A stretch of 64,000 bases of DNA from Bartonella senegalensis OS02 (GTDB taxonomy: Bacteria; Pseudomonadota; Alphaproteobacteria; Rhizobiales; Rhizobiaceae): positions 133,247 through 197,246 of the forward strand of contig NZ_HE997541.1 of the NCBI RefSeq assembly GCF_000312545.1, given 5' to 3'. Positions 52,460-61,735 of the stretch are shown here, piece by piece (position 1 is the stretch's first letter; each line of letters starts with the position of its first letter). A program made the position numbers and the translations under genes. Under the pieces are notes generated by a model. The model saw only the letters and a program-made list of their open reading frames with translations, was not told where the DNA came from and did no database searches.

Positions 52460-52770
52460 TGAAGGCTTCTGTTGCCAGGTGCCTTCGGACCCCGCTTAAA
52501 CCTGCGACGGTTTAAGGCTTAGTTTGAAACATTCACACTGCCTTAAGCAGCGAGACGTGCTTCCGCATAGTTGTCATTTGCAACTACTCATTTAGTCCGA
52601 TAACGGTGGTACTATGCCGAGTAAAAGAGCAATCTTTACACTCTTGTCGATCCTATTTCGCCCCCACCAAAATATAATCTGTGTCTCTTATATTTTGGTG
52701 GAGGCGCCGGGTACCGCCCCCGGGTCCAATAAGTTTATTTCATTGTCCATTTATTACCATAGCTGGTAAG
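52460..52770 (-). ncRNA. ssrA: Two-piece (circularly permuted) tmRNA
   Basis: tmRNA rescues stalled ribosomes and tags the nascent protein for proteolysis. On the minus strand the acceptor piece comes first and ends ...CGCCTCCACCA at 52696. A 30-base intervening hairpin follows, and the coding piece starts GGGGGCGAAATAGGATCGAC at 52665. GGGGGCG pairs with CGCCTCC to rebuild the acceptor stem. The tag reading frame (52543-52581, minus) decodes as ANDNYAEARLAA and a stop. The outer ends are approximate. The permuted order is the alphaproteobacterial form. The smpB gene is not in this window. Confidence 0.96.
52543..52581 (-). other. tmRNA tag reading frame (resume codon to stop)
   Basis: GCA AAT GAC AAC TAT GCG GAA GCA CGT CTC GCT GCT followed by TAA encodes ANDNYAEARLAA, the degradation tag seen in alphaproteobacteria. 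Its C-terminal LAA is recognised by ClpX, and the upstream residues by SspB. Confidence 0.95.
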
Positions 52771-52909
52771 CCAGCTCTTTAAATATAGATGAAGAACGGT
52801 CTTTGGAAAAGGGGGGGGTTGTTAATATTTTAAATCCTCTAGTTATTTATGGAGTGATAGAATGCGATTGTAAAATAGCTTTTTGTTTTTGGAGAGGAGA
52901 TGTTGCAGA

Positions 52910-53215
52910 ATGACAAATGATCTAGCAGATATTAAACTATACGATCCAAATCCCGATGAAGCTGCAATAGAACGGCTTCGTCATCGTTTGGCTTTGGTGA
53001 TGAAAAAGCAGGATGCGTCGCTTGTTGCGACATCGGATCCAAAAGAGTTAGAGCGTGTTGAAAAATGGGTTCAAGATGTTTTAGGTGCTGATACACAGAG
53101 TGCTAAGAGGGGTGTTTCAAAAGTTGCAGACATGATGTCTGGAGATCGCAGAAAAAGCCGTATGACTTTTTATTATTTGGTAGCCAAACACTTAAACGCA
53201 CTTCATAAAATTTAA
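52910..53215 (+). CDS. DUF2853 family protein
   Basis: This acidic-to-basic, all-helical cytoplasmic protein of 101 aa is typical of DUF2853: an N-terminal LYDPNPDEAAIERLRHRLAL, a central SDPKELERVEKWVQDVLG and a C-terminal RKSRMTFYYLVAKHL. The function is unknown. I chose the ATG at 52910 (MTNDLADI); the open frame extends to 52883, but GGAGAGGAG at 52891-52899 precedes the 52910 start. A bidirectional terminator separates it from the convergent transporter gene. Confidence 0.85.
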   Translation: MTNDLADIKLYDPNPDEAAIERLRHRLALVMKKQDASLVATSDPKELERVEKWVQDVLGADTQSAKRGVSKVADMMSGDRRKSRMTFYYLVAKHLNALHKI

Positions 53216-53249
53216 ATACGATTATAATTGAATTTTATACAATCCTTCC

Positions 53250-53277
53250 AAAAAAAGCCCAAGTCATTGGGCTTTTT
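53250..53277. terminator. Bidirectional Rho-independent terminator
   Basis: AAAAAAGCCCAA-GTCA-TTGGGCTTTTT forms an 8-bp GC-centred stem flanked by A and T runs. It serves both the DUF2853 gene (+) and the first MFS gene (-). Confidence 0.88.
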
Positions 53278-53294
53278 CGTTTAATGGAAAAAGT

Positions 53295-54602
53295 TTACGG
53301 AGTTTTATCATCTTGGAGGTATCCTCCTTTACTCATATTCGGTACAAAGAGAAGTGCTATGAATGCAATGATCATCACACCGGTTATGTAAAAATAAAAG
53401 AGGGATTCATGTCCCATATTTTTTAATCCAAGTGCCACAGATTCGGCAGAGCCACCAAATAATGCATTTCCAATAGCGTGAGAAAGACTCACTCCTAGTG
53501 CTCGTACTGAAGCAGGGAACATTGCTGATTTTACGACGCCAGAGATCGATGTATACATACTCATAATAGCAAGCATGCCAATAATGACGGATAGAGCAAT
53601 CCATGGACTATTTGTGTTGCCGATTATGCTAAGTCCAGGAAATGTAAAGACTGCGGAGAGTACGCTCCAAATGATGAGTAAAGTTTTGGTGCCAATTTTA
53701 TCGGCTAGGATACCAGCTAGAGGTTGGAATAATATGAAAATAAACAATGCGACAGTCATTATTGTGGTGGCAGTATGTTTATCAAATCCGGTGGTTGTGA
53801 TCAGATATTTCTGCATATAAGTTGTACAGGTATAAAAGGTGAGAGAGCCTCCTGATGCAAAGAGAGCAATTATAATAAAGGCTTTGCTGTGTTTGGTAAA
53901 AAGTTCTTTAAGACTCCCTGTGTTTCTTTGCGAGCGACTTTCTTTAGTTGTTGTTTCAGGGAGCGAACGACGCAGATAAATTGCAACCACTGCTCCACAT
54001 CCTCCAATGACAAAGGGAATACGCCAACCCCATGCTTTTAGCTGATCTTCGTTAAGGTAAAGTGCTAGAACAAATATAATAAAACTAGCGATAAGTTGTC
54101 CGGTAATAAGTGTGCCAGATTGAAAAGAAGCAAAAAATCCACGATGCTTTTTTAGGGCAACCTCACTCATATATGTTGCTGCTGTACCATATTCACCACC
54201 CGCTGAAAGTCCTTGCATCATTCGGATTAAAAGTAGAAGGATTGCTGCTGTTACTCCAAGAGTTTCGTAAGTGGGAAGTATGGCGATGAGGAAAGAACCG
54301 CTACACATCATAAAAATAGAGATGAGCATGGAGCGTTTTCGTCCATAGCGGTCGGCAATGAAGCCGAACAGCCATGCTCCAATAGGGCGCATAAGAAAAC
54401 CAATAAAAAAGACTCCTGCACTTTTTAACAGTTCTGTAACAACATTACCACCTGACGGAAAGAATTGTGAGGCAAAGTAGATTGATGTAAATGAATAAAT
54501 ATAAAAATCATACCATTCTACGAGATTTCCTGATGCGCTGGCCATGATAGCAAAGATACGTTTCTTTCTATCATCTGCTGCTAAAGTTGTTTCACTTGTC
54601 AT
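53295..54602 (-). CDS. MFS transporter, metabolite:H+ symporter type, paralogue 1
   Basis: This is an inner-membrane, 12-helix proton symporter of 435 aa. Family signatures include ASASGNLVEWYDFYIYSF in helix 1, the loop motif FGFIADRYGRKRSM, and MMQGLSAGGEYGTAATYMSE in the MHS style of ProP, KgtP and ShiA. The exact substrate (organic acid, proline/betaine or similar) cannot be read from sequence. It is the first of three closely similar genes in a row on the same strand. It has its own terminator and about 540 bases upstream to the next paralogue, so it is probably a separate transcript. Confidence 0.9.
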   Translation of the reverse strand: MTSETTLAADDRKKRIFAIMASASGNLVEWYDFYIYSFTSIYFASQFFPSGGNVVTELLKSAGVFFIGFLMRPIGAWLFGFIADRYGRKRSMLISIFMMCSGSFLIAILPTYETLGVTAAILLLLIRMMQGLSAGGEYGTAATYMSEVALKKHRGFFASFQSGTLITGQLIASFIIFVLALYLNEDQLKAWGWRIPFVIGGCGAVVAIYLRRSLPETTTKESRSQRNTGSLKELFTKHSKAFIIIALFASGGSLTFYTCTTYMQKYLITTTGFDKHTATTIMTVALFIFILFQPLAGILADKIGTKTLLIIWSVLSAVFTFPGLSIIGNTNSPWIALSVIIGMLAIMSMYTSISGVVKSAMFPASVRALGVSLSHAIGNALFGGSAESVALGLKNMGHESLFYFYITGVMIIAFIALLFVPNMSKGGYLQDDKTP

Positions 54603-55098
54603 GAAATGTTCCCCTTATAGATTTGTAATTTATTTTTTATAGTTAAGTTTGTTTCATGATTTGTATCATGAAAATAGAATTATAATAGTGAGAATTTCTT
54701 ATGAAAGCTATTGGAGATGATTTATTTGGATTATAAGCTTGAGCATTTTGAGGGCGTTTTTTGCAGGATAAAGCGTGTCCAAGTGAAGCTAAGGAGGAAA
54801 GAGTGCATTGAAAAATAGCTTCAAGCTTGGTGAAATGTTGATAAAAGAGTTGTTAATGGCTGTTTTTAAAAGTTTCGATAGGATCTTTGAAGAGTGCAAA
54901 AGGTTATATAAATTTTTATTATTACGTCACTCAATGATCAAAAATATTTGAATAATCTCAACAATATAGATTTTTTACAGGTATTCTCTACCTTGTAAAG
55001 CAGCACGATATTTCTTTCTATAAGGTAAACTGTGAAACTATAAAGAGAGAATTATTTTATGTTTGTTGTTTCTTTTATTGGATTTTACAGCACTCATG
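54603..55098. other. Spacer between MFS paralogues 1 and 2
   Basis: About 500 bases without a gene. The part just upstream of the paralogue 1 start (AAATGTTCCCCTTATAGATTT, 54604-54624, minus-strand leader) is nearly identical to the leader of paralogue 2 (56453 on). This shows that the duplicated unit included the leader. Confidence 0.6.
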
Positions 55099-55125
55099 AA
55101 AAAAGCCCAATTGCTCGGGCTTTTT
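55099..55125. terminator. Rho-independent terminator after MFS paralogue 2
   Basis: AAAAAAGCCCAATTGCTCGGGCTTTTT forms a GC-rich stem with flanking A and T runs just beyond the stop of the second MFS gene. Confidence 0.85.
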
Positions 55126-55142
55126 GTATTCTGTGTAGAAAT

Positions 55143-56450
55143 TTAATGGACCTCATCGTCTTTCAGATATCCTCCCTTGTTTATATCAGGCATTAAGAGA
55201 ATCGAGATGAGTGCAATGATCATCATACCAACTATGTAAAAAGGAAAAATAGTTTCATGTCCTATATTTTTTAATCCAAGTGCTACATATTCCGCAGAGC
55301 CACCAAACAATGCATTGCCAATGGCAAAAGCAAAACCAACTCCGATTGCTCGGATTGAGGCAGGGAACAGTTCTGCTTTTATGATGCCAGCAATGGATGT
55401 ATAAAAACTCATAATACAAAGCATTCCAATAACGATTGATAGTGCAACCCATGCGTTATGGGCATTCCCAATCATTTTAAGTCCAGGAATTGTACAGAGG
55501 ATGGATAGGGTCCCCCAACTGATCAGTGAAATTCTTGCTCCAATTTTATCAGCTAGAAAACCAAAGAGGGGTTGGAGTAACACAAAAACAAAAAGCGCTG
55601 CAGTCATGATCGTTGTTGCAGTATATTTATCAAAACCGCTCGTCATGATCAGATATTTTTGCATATAAATGGTGTAGGTATAAAATGTGAGCGATCCTCC
55701 AGCTGTGAAGCCAACAACCAAAAAGAAAGCTTTTTGGTGGTTGCGTAAAAGTTCTTTAAGGCTACCAGCATGTTGTTTTGAGCGGCTTTTTTCTGTGGTT
55801 GTTTCATGGAGCGAGCTACGCAGATAAATTGCAATCATTGCTCCAAAGCCACCAATCATAAAAGGAATACGCCAGCCCCATGCTTTTAACTGATCTTCGT
55901 TAAGGTAAAGTGCTAGAACAAATATAATAAAACTGGCAAGAAGTTGTCCGGTAATAAGTGTGGCATATTGAAAAGAAGCAAAGAGCCCTCTGTGCTTTTT
56001 CAAAGCAACCTCGCTCATATAAGTTGCTGTTGTACCATATTCGCCGCCAACTGAGAGTCCTTGAAACATACGGATTAAAAGCAAAAGGAAGGCTGCTGTC
56101 ATTCCTAGAGTTTTGTAGGTGGGAAGTATGGCAATAAGAAAAGAGCCAGCACACATCATAAAAACAGAAATAAGCATTGAACGTTTGCGTCCATAACGGT
56201 CGGCAATGAAGCCGAACAGCCATGCTCCAATTGGACGCATAAGAAAACCAATAAAAAAGATTCCTGCGGTTTTTAACAGTTGTGTAACATCATTATTATC
56301 ATCAGGAAAAAATTCTGAAGCAAAATAAATTGATGCAAAAGAATAAATATAAAAATCATACCATTCTACCAGATTTCCTGATGCACTCGATATGATAGCC
56401 CAAATACGTTTTCTTGTATCATGGGGTACTAAAATTGTTCCGCTTGTCAT
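55143..56450 (-). CDS. MFS transporter, metabolite:H+ symporter type, paralogue 2
   Basis: This is a 435-aa, 12-helix transporter very similar along its whole length to paralogue 1 and of exactly the same length. The same signatures appear: SASGNLVEWYDFYIYSF, FGFIADRYGRKRSM, MFQGLSVGGEYGTTATYMSE. Differences concentrate in the central cytoplasmic loop and the C-terminal helices, where substrate choice may have drifted. The duplicated leader sequence AAATGTTCCCCTT precedes the ATG on its strand. The substrate is unknown. Confidence 0.9.
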   Translation of the reverse strand: MTSGTILVPHDTRKRIWAIISSASGNLVEWYDFYIYSFASIYFASEFFPDDNNDVTQLLKTAGIFFIGFLMRPIGAWLFGFIADRYGRKRSMLISVFMMCAGSFLIAILPTYKTLGMTAAFLLLLIRMFQGLSVGGEYGTTATYMSEVALKKHRGLFASFQYATLITGQLLASFIIFVLALYLNEDQLKAWGWRIPFMIGGFGAMIAIYLRSSLHETTTEKSRSKQHAGSLKELLRNHQKAFFLVVGFTAGGSLTFYTYTIYMQKYLIMTSGFDKYTATTIMTAALFVFVLLQPLFGFLADKIGARISLISWGTLSILCTIPGLKMIGNAHNAWVALSIVIGMLCIMSFYTSIAGIIKAELFPASIRAIGVGFAFAIGNALFGGSAEYVALGLKNIGHETIFPFYIVGMMIIALISILLMPDINKGGYLKDDEVH

Positions 56451-57580
56451 AAAATGTTCCCCTTTTAGATTTTGTATTCATTTTTTTATTAAAATTATTT
56501 TATAATCTACCTTACAGTATTCAATTAGAGAAGAGTAGTCTTGTAGATAGAGAATGGTAGTTTTGTAGAAAAGCTGTTTGATATAGTTTATTCCATTTAT
56601 CTTTTAGGAATTTTTCATTTTTCTACTAATTTATATCAAACTGTATTTTGATTTTTTATTAAATATTAAAAAAATGATACAATGAGCTTTAGCATTCAAA
56701 TTAAAAGAGCATTGCAAGAAAATGGGTTTGTAATGGGAGATGCAGTGTCATTTTCATTGTTGAAAAATGAAGAAACTGTGTTTTTATGATTTCTGAGAGA
56801 GGCATAAGGTTTATCTTTTGAAAAGGTTCAGATGCTCTCTTGAAAATGAATGCTTTGCGCGCAAAGGCAGTTTTGGTTTGCAGCTACCGGTTGTGTTATG
56901 GGGCAGTTTTTGATCGATGTTCTCGTGATTAAATCGCATTATTTTGACTATGGTTAAGAAAAATAAAGTCTCTTTACTTGATTGTGAATTTTGATACACA
57001 CAAAACACTTGGAGAGGTCTGATATTTCCATTTATGTCGTTTCAGTGATTTTGAAAGTGGCGCTCTTAAGTGTATTTGTGCGTTTCTTTGGTCTTTATCA
57101 ATAGAGTTATACTGTTTCAAAAAATATTGATTTTTAATGCTTTCACTATAATGGAGCAAAATTTTAGCTTTTCTTGAGAGGCATTTATTATTGCACAGAG
57201 ATGTGATGATAATCCACAATCCGCATATTTACAGCTGAAAACGGTGTTGCTGTTTATTCTTGTGAATTGGTCTTGTTGTGAAAAAGAAGATGGATGAGGC
57301 AAGCGCGGTTTTTGTTAAAGGAATAAGTAATTTCTAAAAGAGATTGAGTATTTTTTCTAAAGCTTTTTTTATGAAAGATAAAAATTTTTTTGATTTTTAA
57401 GTGTGTTGAGGAGTAGAAGAAGCAAGTGATACTTGTGATAATATAAGAAATTTTACTTTTTATGGGTGCATATTTTAGCCAGAAATATGGCTTTGCTTTG
57501 TTACCAGAAATAGGGGTGAAAATCTTAAAAACACTTACTTTCATTTTATATGACATATGTAAAAATTATATAACATATGT
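56451..57580. other. Spacer between MFS paralogues 2 and 3
   Basis: About 1.1 kb of AT-rich DNA in which several short minus-strand frames (56811-57556) have no start signals or family resemblance. The direct repeat ACATATGTAAAAA occurs at 57553-57565 and 57574-57586, just before the terminator of paralogue 3. Confidence 0.45.
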
Positions 57581-57608
57581 AAAAAAGCTCAGTTGCCTGA
57601 GCTTTTTT
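57581..57608. terminator. Rho-independent terminator after MFS paralogue 3
   Basis: AAAAAAGCTCAG-TTGC-CTGAGCTTTTTT makes a perfect stem flanked by A and T runs immediately downstream of the third MFS gene. Confidence 0.88.
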
Positions 57609-57623
57609 ATTTAATATAAAAAG

Positions 57624-58931
57624 TTAATTAATATCGTCGCCTTGCAGGTATCCCTTTTTTCGAGCATCTGGCATCAAGAGAATTGCGATAAATGCAATGA
57701 TCATCATACCAGCTATGTAAAAATGAAAGACAGATTCATACCCGATCTTTTTAAATTCGAGTGCTACAGTTTCAGCAGAACCACCAAATATTGCATTTGC
57801 AATAGCATAAGAGAGGCCAACTCCCATTGCGCGTACTGAAGCAGGAAACATTTCTGCTTTTACGATACCAGAAACGGACGTATAAAAACTCATAATACAG
57901 AGCATTCCAATAACGACGAATAATGCAACCCACGCATCATGAGTATTCCCAATTATTTTAAGTGCGGGAATTACACAGATAATGGATAAAGTACTCCAAG
58001 TAAGCAGGGAAGCTTTCGTACCAATTTTATCGGCTAGCGAACCAAAGAGAGGTTGGAGTAACATGAAAACAAACAATGCCGCCGTCATTATTGTTGTGGC
58101 AGTATGTTTATCAAATCCAGTAGTTGTGATCAGATATTTTTGCATGTAAGTCGTACAGGTATAAAATGTGAGTGATCCTCCAGCTGTGAAACCAATAACG
58201 AGAAAGAAAGCTTTTCTGTGGTTGCAGAGAAGCTCTTTAAGACTGCCAGCTTGTTTTTTAGAACGACTTTCTTCTGTGGTTGTTTCATGAAGTGAACGAC
58301 GCAGATAAATTGCAACAATTGCCCCACATCCACCAATTGCAAAAGGAATACGCCAACCCCATGCTTTTAACTGATCTTCTGTTAAATACAAGGCTAGAGT
58401 AAACATAACGAGACTGGCAAGAAGTTGACCACCAATGAGTGTTGCATATTGGAAAGAGCTAAAGAAACCACGACGATTTTTGAGAGCAATTTCGCTCATG
58501 TAAGTTGCTGTTGTTCCATATTCACCCCCAACCGAGAGTCCTTGAAGCATGCGCAGTAAAATAAGCAGAACCGCTGCTGTTGCTCCAATCGTTTCATAGG
58601 TGGGAAGGAGGGCAATAAGGAACGAGCCACCACACATCATAAAAACTGAAATAAGTAAGGAACGCTTACGTCCATAGCGATCAGCAATAAATCCAAACAA
58701 CCAGCCACCAATTGGGCGCATGAGGAAGCCGATAAAAAAGACAACAGAAGATTTTAAAAGTTCGGTAACAACATCCCCATCAGAGGGAAAAAACTGTGAT
58801 GCAAAATAAATGGACGTAAAAGAATAAACATAAAAATCATACCATTCTACCAGATTACCTGATGCACTCGATATGATAGAGAGCACACGTTTCCTTGTGT
58901 CATGCGGTGCTAGAATTTTTTCATTCTCCAT
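57624..58931 (-). CDS. MFS transporter, metabolite:H+ symporter type, paralogue 3
   Basis: This is the third member of the tandem family, also 435 aa from the ATG at 58931 (MENEKILAPHD). Its N-terminal region is closest to paralogue 2 (APHDTRKR versus VPHDTRKR), while other parts resemble paralogue 1 (YTCTTYMQKYLITTTGFDKH). This suggests gene conversion or mosaic descent among the three. The frame is open upstream to 58973 through a duplicated 16-bp unit that contains ATG codons. MHS signatures are all intact. The substrate is unknown. Confidence 0.9.
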   Translation of the reverse strand: MENEKILAPHDTRKRVLSIISSASGNLVEWYDFYVYSFTSIYFASQFFPSDGDVVTELLKSSVVFFIGFLMRPIGGWLFGFIADRYGRKRSLLISVFMMCGGSFLIALLPTYETIGATAAVLLILLRMLQGLSVGGEYGTTATYMSEIALKNRRGFFSSFQYATLIGGQLLASLVMFTLALYLTEDQLKAWGWRIPFAIGGCGAIVAIYLRRSLHETTTEESRSKKQAGSLKELLCNHRKAFFLVIGFTAGGSLTFYTCTTYMQKYLITTTGFDKHTATTIMTAALFVFMLLQPLFGSLADKIGTKASLLTWSTLSIICVIPALKIIGNTHDAWVALFVVIGMLCIMSFYTSVSGIVKAEMFPASVRAMGVGLSYAIANAIFGGSAETVALEFKKIGYESVFHFYIAGMMIIAFIAILLMPDARKKGYLQGDDIN

Positions 58932-58941
58932 AAGTCTATCC

Positions 58942-58973
58942 CTTTGTTTATATTCATCTTTGTTTATATTCAT
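58942..58973. repeat. Two perfect tandem copies of a 16-bp unit in an MFS leader
   Basis: CTTTGTTTATATTCAT occurs twice, at 58942-58957 and 58958-58973. On the coding strand each copy reads ATGAATATAAACAAAG, so it supplies an extra ATG. Because 16 is not a multiple of three, the two ATGs are in different frames, and only one (58973) is in frame with the transporter. Confidence 0.85.
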
Positions 58974-59169
58974 AATGTTATGTATTTATCACCCCTGTAT
59001 TTATTCCCCTAGGAGTTGTCTATAATATTTTATCTTTTGCGTCAAAAATTTCATCAAATCATGGTAATTTCTTGTGTAAGAAATTTGAGGAGAGAGATTT
59101 AAACTGTATTTTTATAAATTTTATAGTTTCTATTTTCTATATTGAATAGAATCGGCCATACTACTTTAT

Positions 59170-59964
59170 ATGAAAACTTACCTTGATCTTTTATCTCATG
59201 TTTTAAATAAAGGCGTTGATCGTACTGACAGAACCGGTGTTGGAACACGGTCGGTTTTTGGTTATCAGATGCGGTTTGACTTGCAGGCTGGATTTCCCTT
59301 GTTAACAACAAAGAAATTACATTTACGCTCGATCATTTATGAGCTTTTGTGGTTTCTTAGAGGTGATACAAATATTGCTTGGTTGAAAGAACATGGTGTA
59401 TCAATTTGGGATGAGTGGGCTGATGAAAAGGGGGATCTTGGTCCTATTTACGGTTATCAGTGGCGCTCTTGGCCAGCTCCTGATGGACGCCATATTGATC
59501 AAATCAGTCATCTTTTGACAATGATTAAAAAGATGCCTGATTCTCGTCGTTTGATTGTATCGGCATGGAATCCTGCGTCCATAGAGGAAATGGCTCTCCC
59601 ACCTTGCCATTGTTTTTTTCAATTTTATGTTGCCGATGGTAAGTTGTCTTGCCAGCTTTATCAGCGTTCAGCGGATATTTTCTTAGGTGTTCCATTCAAT
59701 ATTGCTTCCTATGCGTTGTTAACGATGATGATTGCGCAAGTAAGCGGTCTTAAAGTTGGCGATTTTATTCATACTCTTGGTGATGCGCATCTTTATTCTA
59801 ATCATTTTGAACAGGCTCAACATCAATTGTCTCGTATACCAAATGCTTTGCCATTTATGCGTATAAACCCAGCGGTAACAGATCTCTTTTCTTTTAAATT
59901 TGAGGATTTTGAATTGCTTAATTATGATGCACAACCACATATCAAGGCGCCGGTAGCAGTATGA
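59170..59964 (+). CDS. thyA: Thymidylate synthase ThyA
   Basis: ThyA makes dTMP from dUMP with methylene-tetrahydrofolate, producing dihydrofolate that the next gene product recycles. Motifs: [19 protein letters not shown], the active-site Cys in [33 protein letters not shown] and [14 protein letters not shown]. The length of 264 aa is standard for the short bacterial form. It is translationally coupled to folA by a 4-base overlap (ATGA). Confidence 0.97.
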   Translation: MKTYLDLLSHVLNKGVDRTDRTGVGTRSVFGYQMRFDLQAGFPLLTTKKLHLRSIIYELLWFLRGDTNIAWLKEHGVSIWDEWADEKGDLGPIYGYQWRSWPAPDGRHIDQISHLLTMIKKMPDSRRLIVSAWNPASIEEMALPPCHCFFQFYVADGKLSCQLYQRSADIFLGVPFNIASYALLTMMIAQVSGLKVGDFIHTLGDAHLYSNHFEQAQHQLSRIPNALPFMRINPAVTDLFSFKFEDFELLNYDAQPHIKAPVAV

Positions 59965-60470
59965 CTTTTCCTATTTGTTTAATTGCAGCTGTTGCAGAAA
60001 ATGGTGTTATCGGGCGAGAAGGTGCAATGCCTTGGCATTTGTCGACAGATTTGCAACGCTTTAAGGCTTTAACTTTCGGTAAGCCTGTGATTATGGGGCG
60101 AAAAACTTGGGATTCTCTTGGGCATCCTTTACCAGGGCGTACAAATATTGTTATTACGCGTAATTGTGAATTCACAGCTCAAGGTGCTGTTATCGCTCAC
60201 TCTTTATCTCAGGCTTGTTCTCTCGCAAAAAAGGCGGCTTCTCAAAATGGTGCAAATGCGATTTTTATTATTGGTGGTGGGGAGATTTTTCAACAAGGTT
60301 TCGATATTGCTGATAAAATATTCCTTACAGAAGTTCTAAATTCCATCGAAGGTGATAGTTTTTTTCCTGTTTTTGATAAAGAAAAGTGGACTATTGTGCA
60401 AACACAATATATTCCAGAAGGAGATAAAGACAGTCATCCGACACGTTTTGTAGTTTATGAACGCAAATAA
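59961..60470 (+). CDS. folA: Dihydrofolate reductase FolA
   Basis: FolA reduces dihydrofolate to tetrahydrofolate with NADPH and is the target of trimethoprim. Visible are [20 protein letters not shown] with the catalytic Asp (about residue 31), then the NADPH segments [18 protein letters not shown] and [12 protein letters not shown]. The length of 169 aa is typical. It is coupled to thyA, the common arrangement for these two enzymes. Confidence 0.96.
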   Translation: MTFPICLIAAVAENGVIGREGAMPWHLSTDLQRFKALTFGKPVIMGRKTWDSLGHPLPGRTNIVITRNCEFTAQGAVIAHSLSQACSLAKKAASQNGANAIFIIGGGEIFQQGFDIADKIFLTEVLNSIEGDSFFPVFDKEKWTIVQTQYIPEGDKDSHPTRFVVYERK

Positions 60471-60586
60471 TGGTTTTTAATTCAGTGAAAAGAGGCTATC
60501 CATTGTCTTGTAATGAAGATGTGAGGCACCCTATAGATTAAGTAAATGGTTGGTATTTGTAGGAATGGTAGTCAGTTAAAGAGGTG

Positions 60587-61735
60587 ATGATGCCCTGGAC
60601 AAATCAAAATGGTGGTGGCCCGTGGAGTGGCGATAAAAATAAACTTGGTGGTGACAAAAAAATACCCTCTAAGAATCCTTTCGGTTCTGGTGGCAGTAAC
60701 GGTGGTGACAATAGTCCCAATCTTGATGATCTTTTGCGTAAAGGGCAGGATCAGTTTAAGCAGTTTGGCAGAAATGGACTTTTTGTTTTGGTGTTTCTAT
60801 TTGCTGTGTTGTTTTGGCTGTATCAGTCTCTTTATATTGTTCAGCAAAATGAACAAGCGGTAGAATTGCGTTTTGGTGTACCTAAGACAGAAATTATTAG
60901 TGATGGTTTGCATTTTCACTTCTGGCCAATTGAGACCTATATGAAAGTACCTTTAACGGAAAAAACAATCGCAATTGGTGGTCAGCCAGGACAGAGGCAA
61001 CAAAGTGAAGGCTTGATGCTTTCCAGTGATCAGAATATTGTGAATGTCAATTTTTCCGTTTACTATCGCATTTCACATCCTGGTCAGTTTTTATTCAATG
61101 TGAATGATCAAGAAGGGACGGTTCGTCAGGTTGCTGAGAGTGCAATGCGTGAGGTTATTGGCTCAAGGCCTGTTGATGATGTTTTACGTGATAAGAAAGA
61201 AGAAGTTGCCAGTGATGTCAGAAAAATTATCCAGTTGACGGTAGATAAATATCAAATTGGTATTGAGATAAGCCGTGTGTCTATCAGTGAAGCTGCTCCT
61301 CCTACCAAGGTTGCTGCTGCATTTAATTCTGTTCAACAAGCAGAACAGGAACGTGGGCGAATGATTGAAGAGGGAAATCGTGTGCGTTTTAATAAGATTG
61401 GTTTAGCCAATGGTGAAGCTTCACGGACACGGGAAATCGCAAAAGGTGAAAAAGCACAAATGGTTGAAGAGGCAACAGGCCGTGCTGAGCGTTTTCAAGC
61501 TATAGCGCGTGAGGCTGCAATTTCACCAGAGGCTACACGGTATCGTCTTTATATGGAGACGATGGGGCGTATTCTTTCTTCACCTCATAAATTAGTTCTT
61601 GATCAAATAAATTCTTCGGCGGTGCCCTATCTTCCTCTGAATGAATTGTTGCATGGCAATTCATCAGAAAAAGCGAAAACAAGATCAGCGCATTCTGCAT
61701 CGCTCTTGGATAATCACATTTCTGGAGGACGCTAA
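60587..61735 (+). CDS. hflK: HflK, subunit of the FtsH-associated HflKC complex
   Basis: HflK is an SPFH/prohibitin-family membrane protein that forms large cages around the FtsH protease with HflC. The N-terminus is Gly/Asn-rich and cytoplasmic (QNGGGPWSGDKNKLGG). A membrane segment follows (about residues 63-84, LFVLVFLFAVLFWLYQSLYI), then the SPFH domain (IVQQNEQAVELRFG, MREVIGSRPVDDVL) and a helical region (QQAEQERGRMIEEGNR). The start is ATG 60587 or 60590 after AAAGAGG. The stop overlaps the hflC start by one base. Confidence 0.94.
   Translation: MMPWTNQNGGGPWSGDKNKLGGDKKIPSKNPFGSGGSNGGDNSPNLDDLLRKGQDQFKQFGRNGLFVLVFLFAVLFWLYQSLYIVQQNEQAVELRFGVPKTEIISDGLHFHFWPIETYMKVPLTEKTIAIGGQPGQRQQSEGLMLSSDQNIVNVNFSVYYRISHPGQFLFNVNDQEGTVRQVAESAMREVIGSRPVDDVLRDKKEEVASDVRKIIQLTVDKYQIGIEISRVSISEAAPPTKVAAAFNSVQQAEQERGRMIEEGNRVRFNKIGLANGEASRTREIAKGEKAQMVEEATGRAERFQAIAREAAISPEATRYRLYMETMGRILSSPHKLVLDQINSSAVPYLPLNELLHGNSSEKAKTRSAHSASLLDNHISGGR

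Noticed and set aside
52440-52740. Possible standard one-piece tmRNA or tRNA cluster
   Set aside because: The CCA-ending acceptor part lies upstream of the 5' GGGGGCGAAATAGG part, so the gene is circularly permuted; no separate tRNA fits.
56811-57556. Row of short minus-strand frames between MFS paralogues
   Set aside because: They overlap one another in different frames, have no ribosome sites and read like translated AT-rich spacer.
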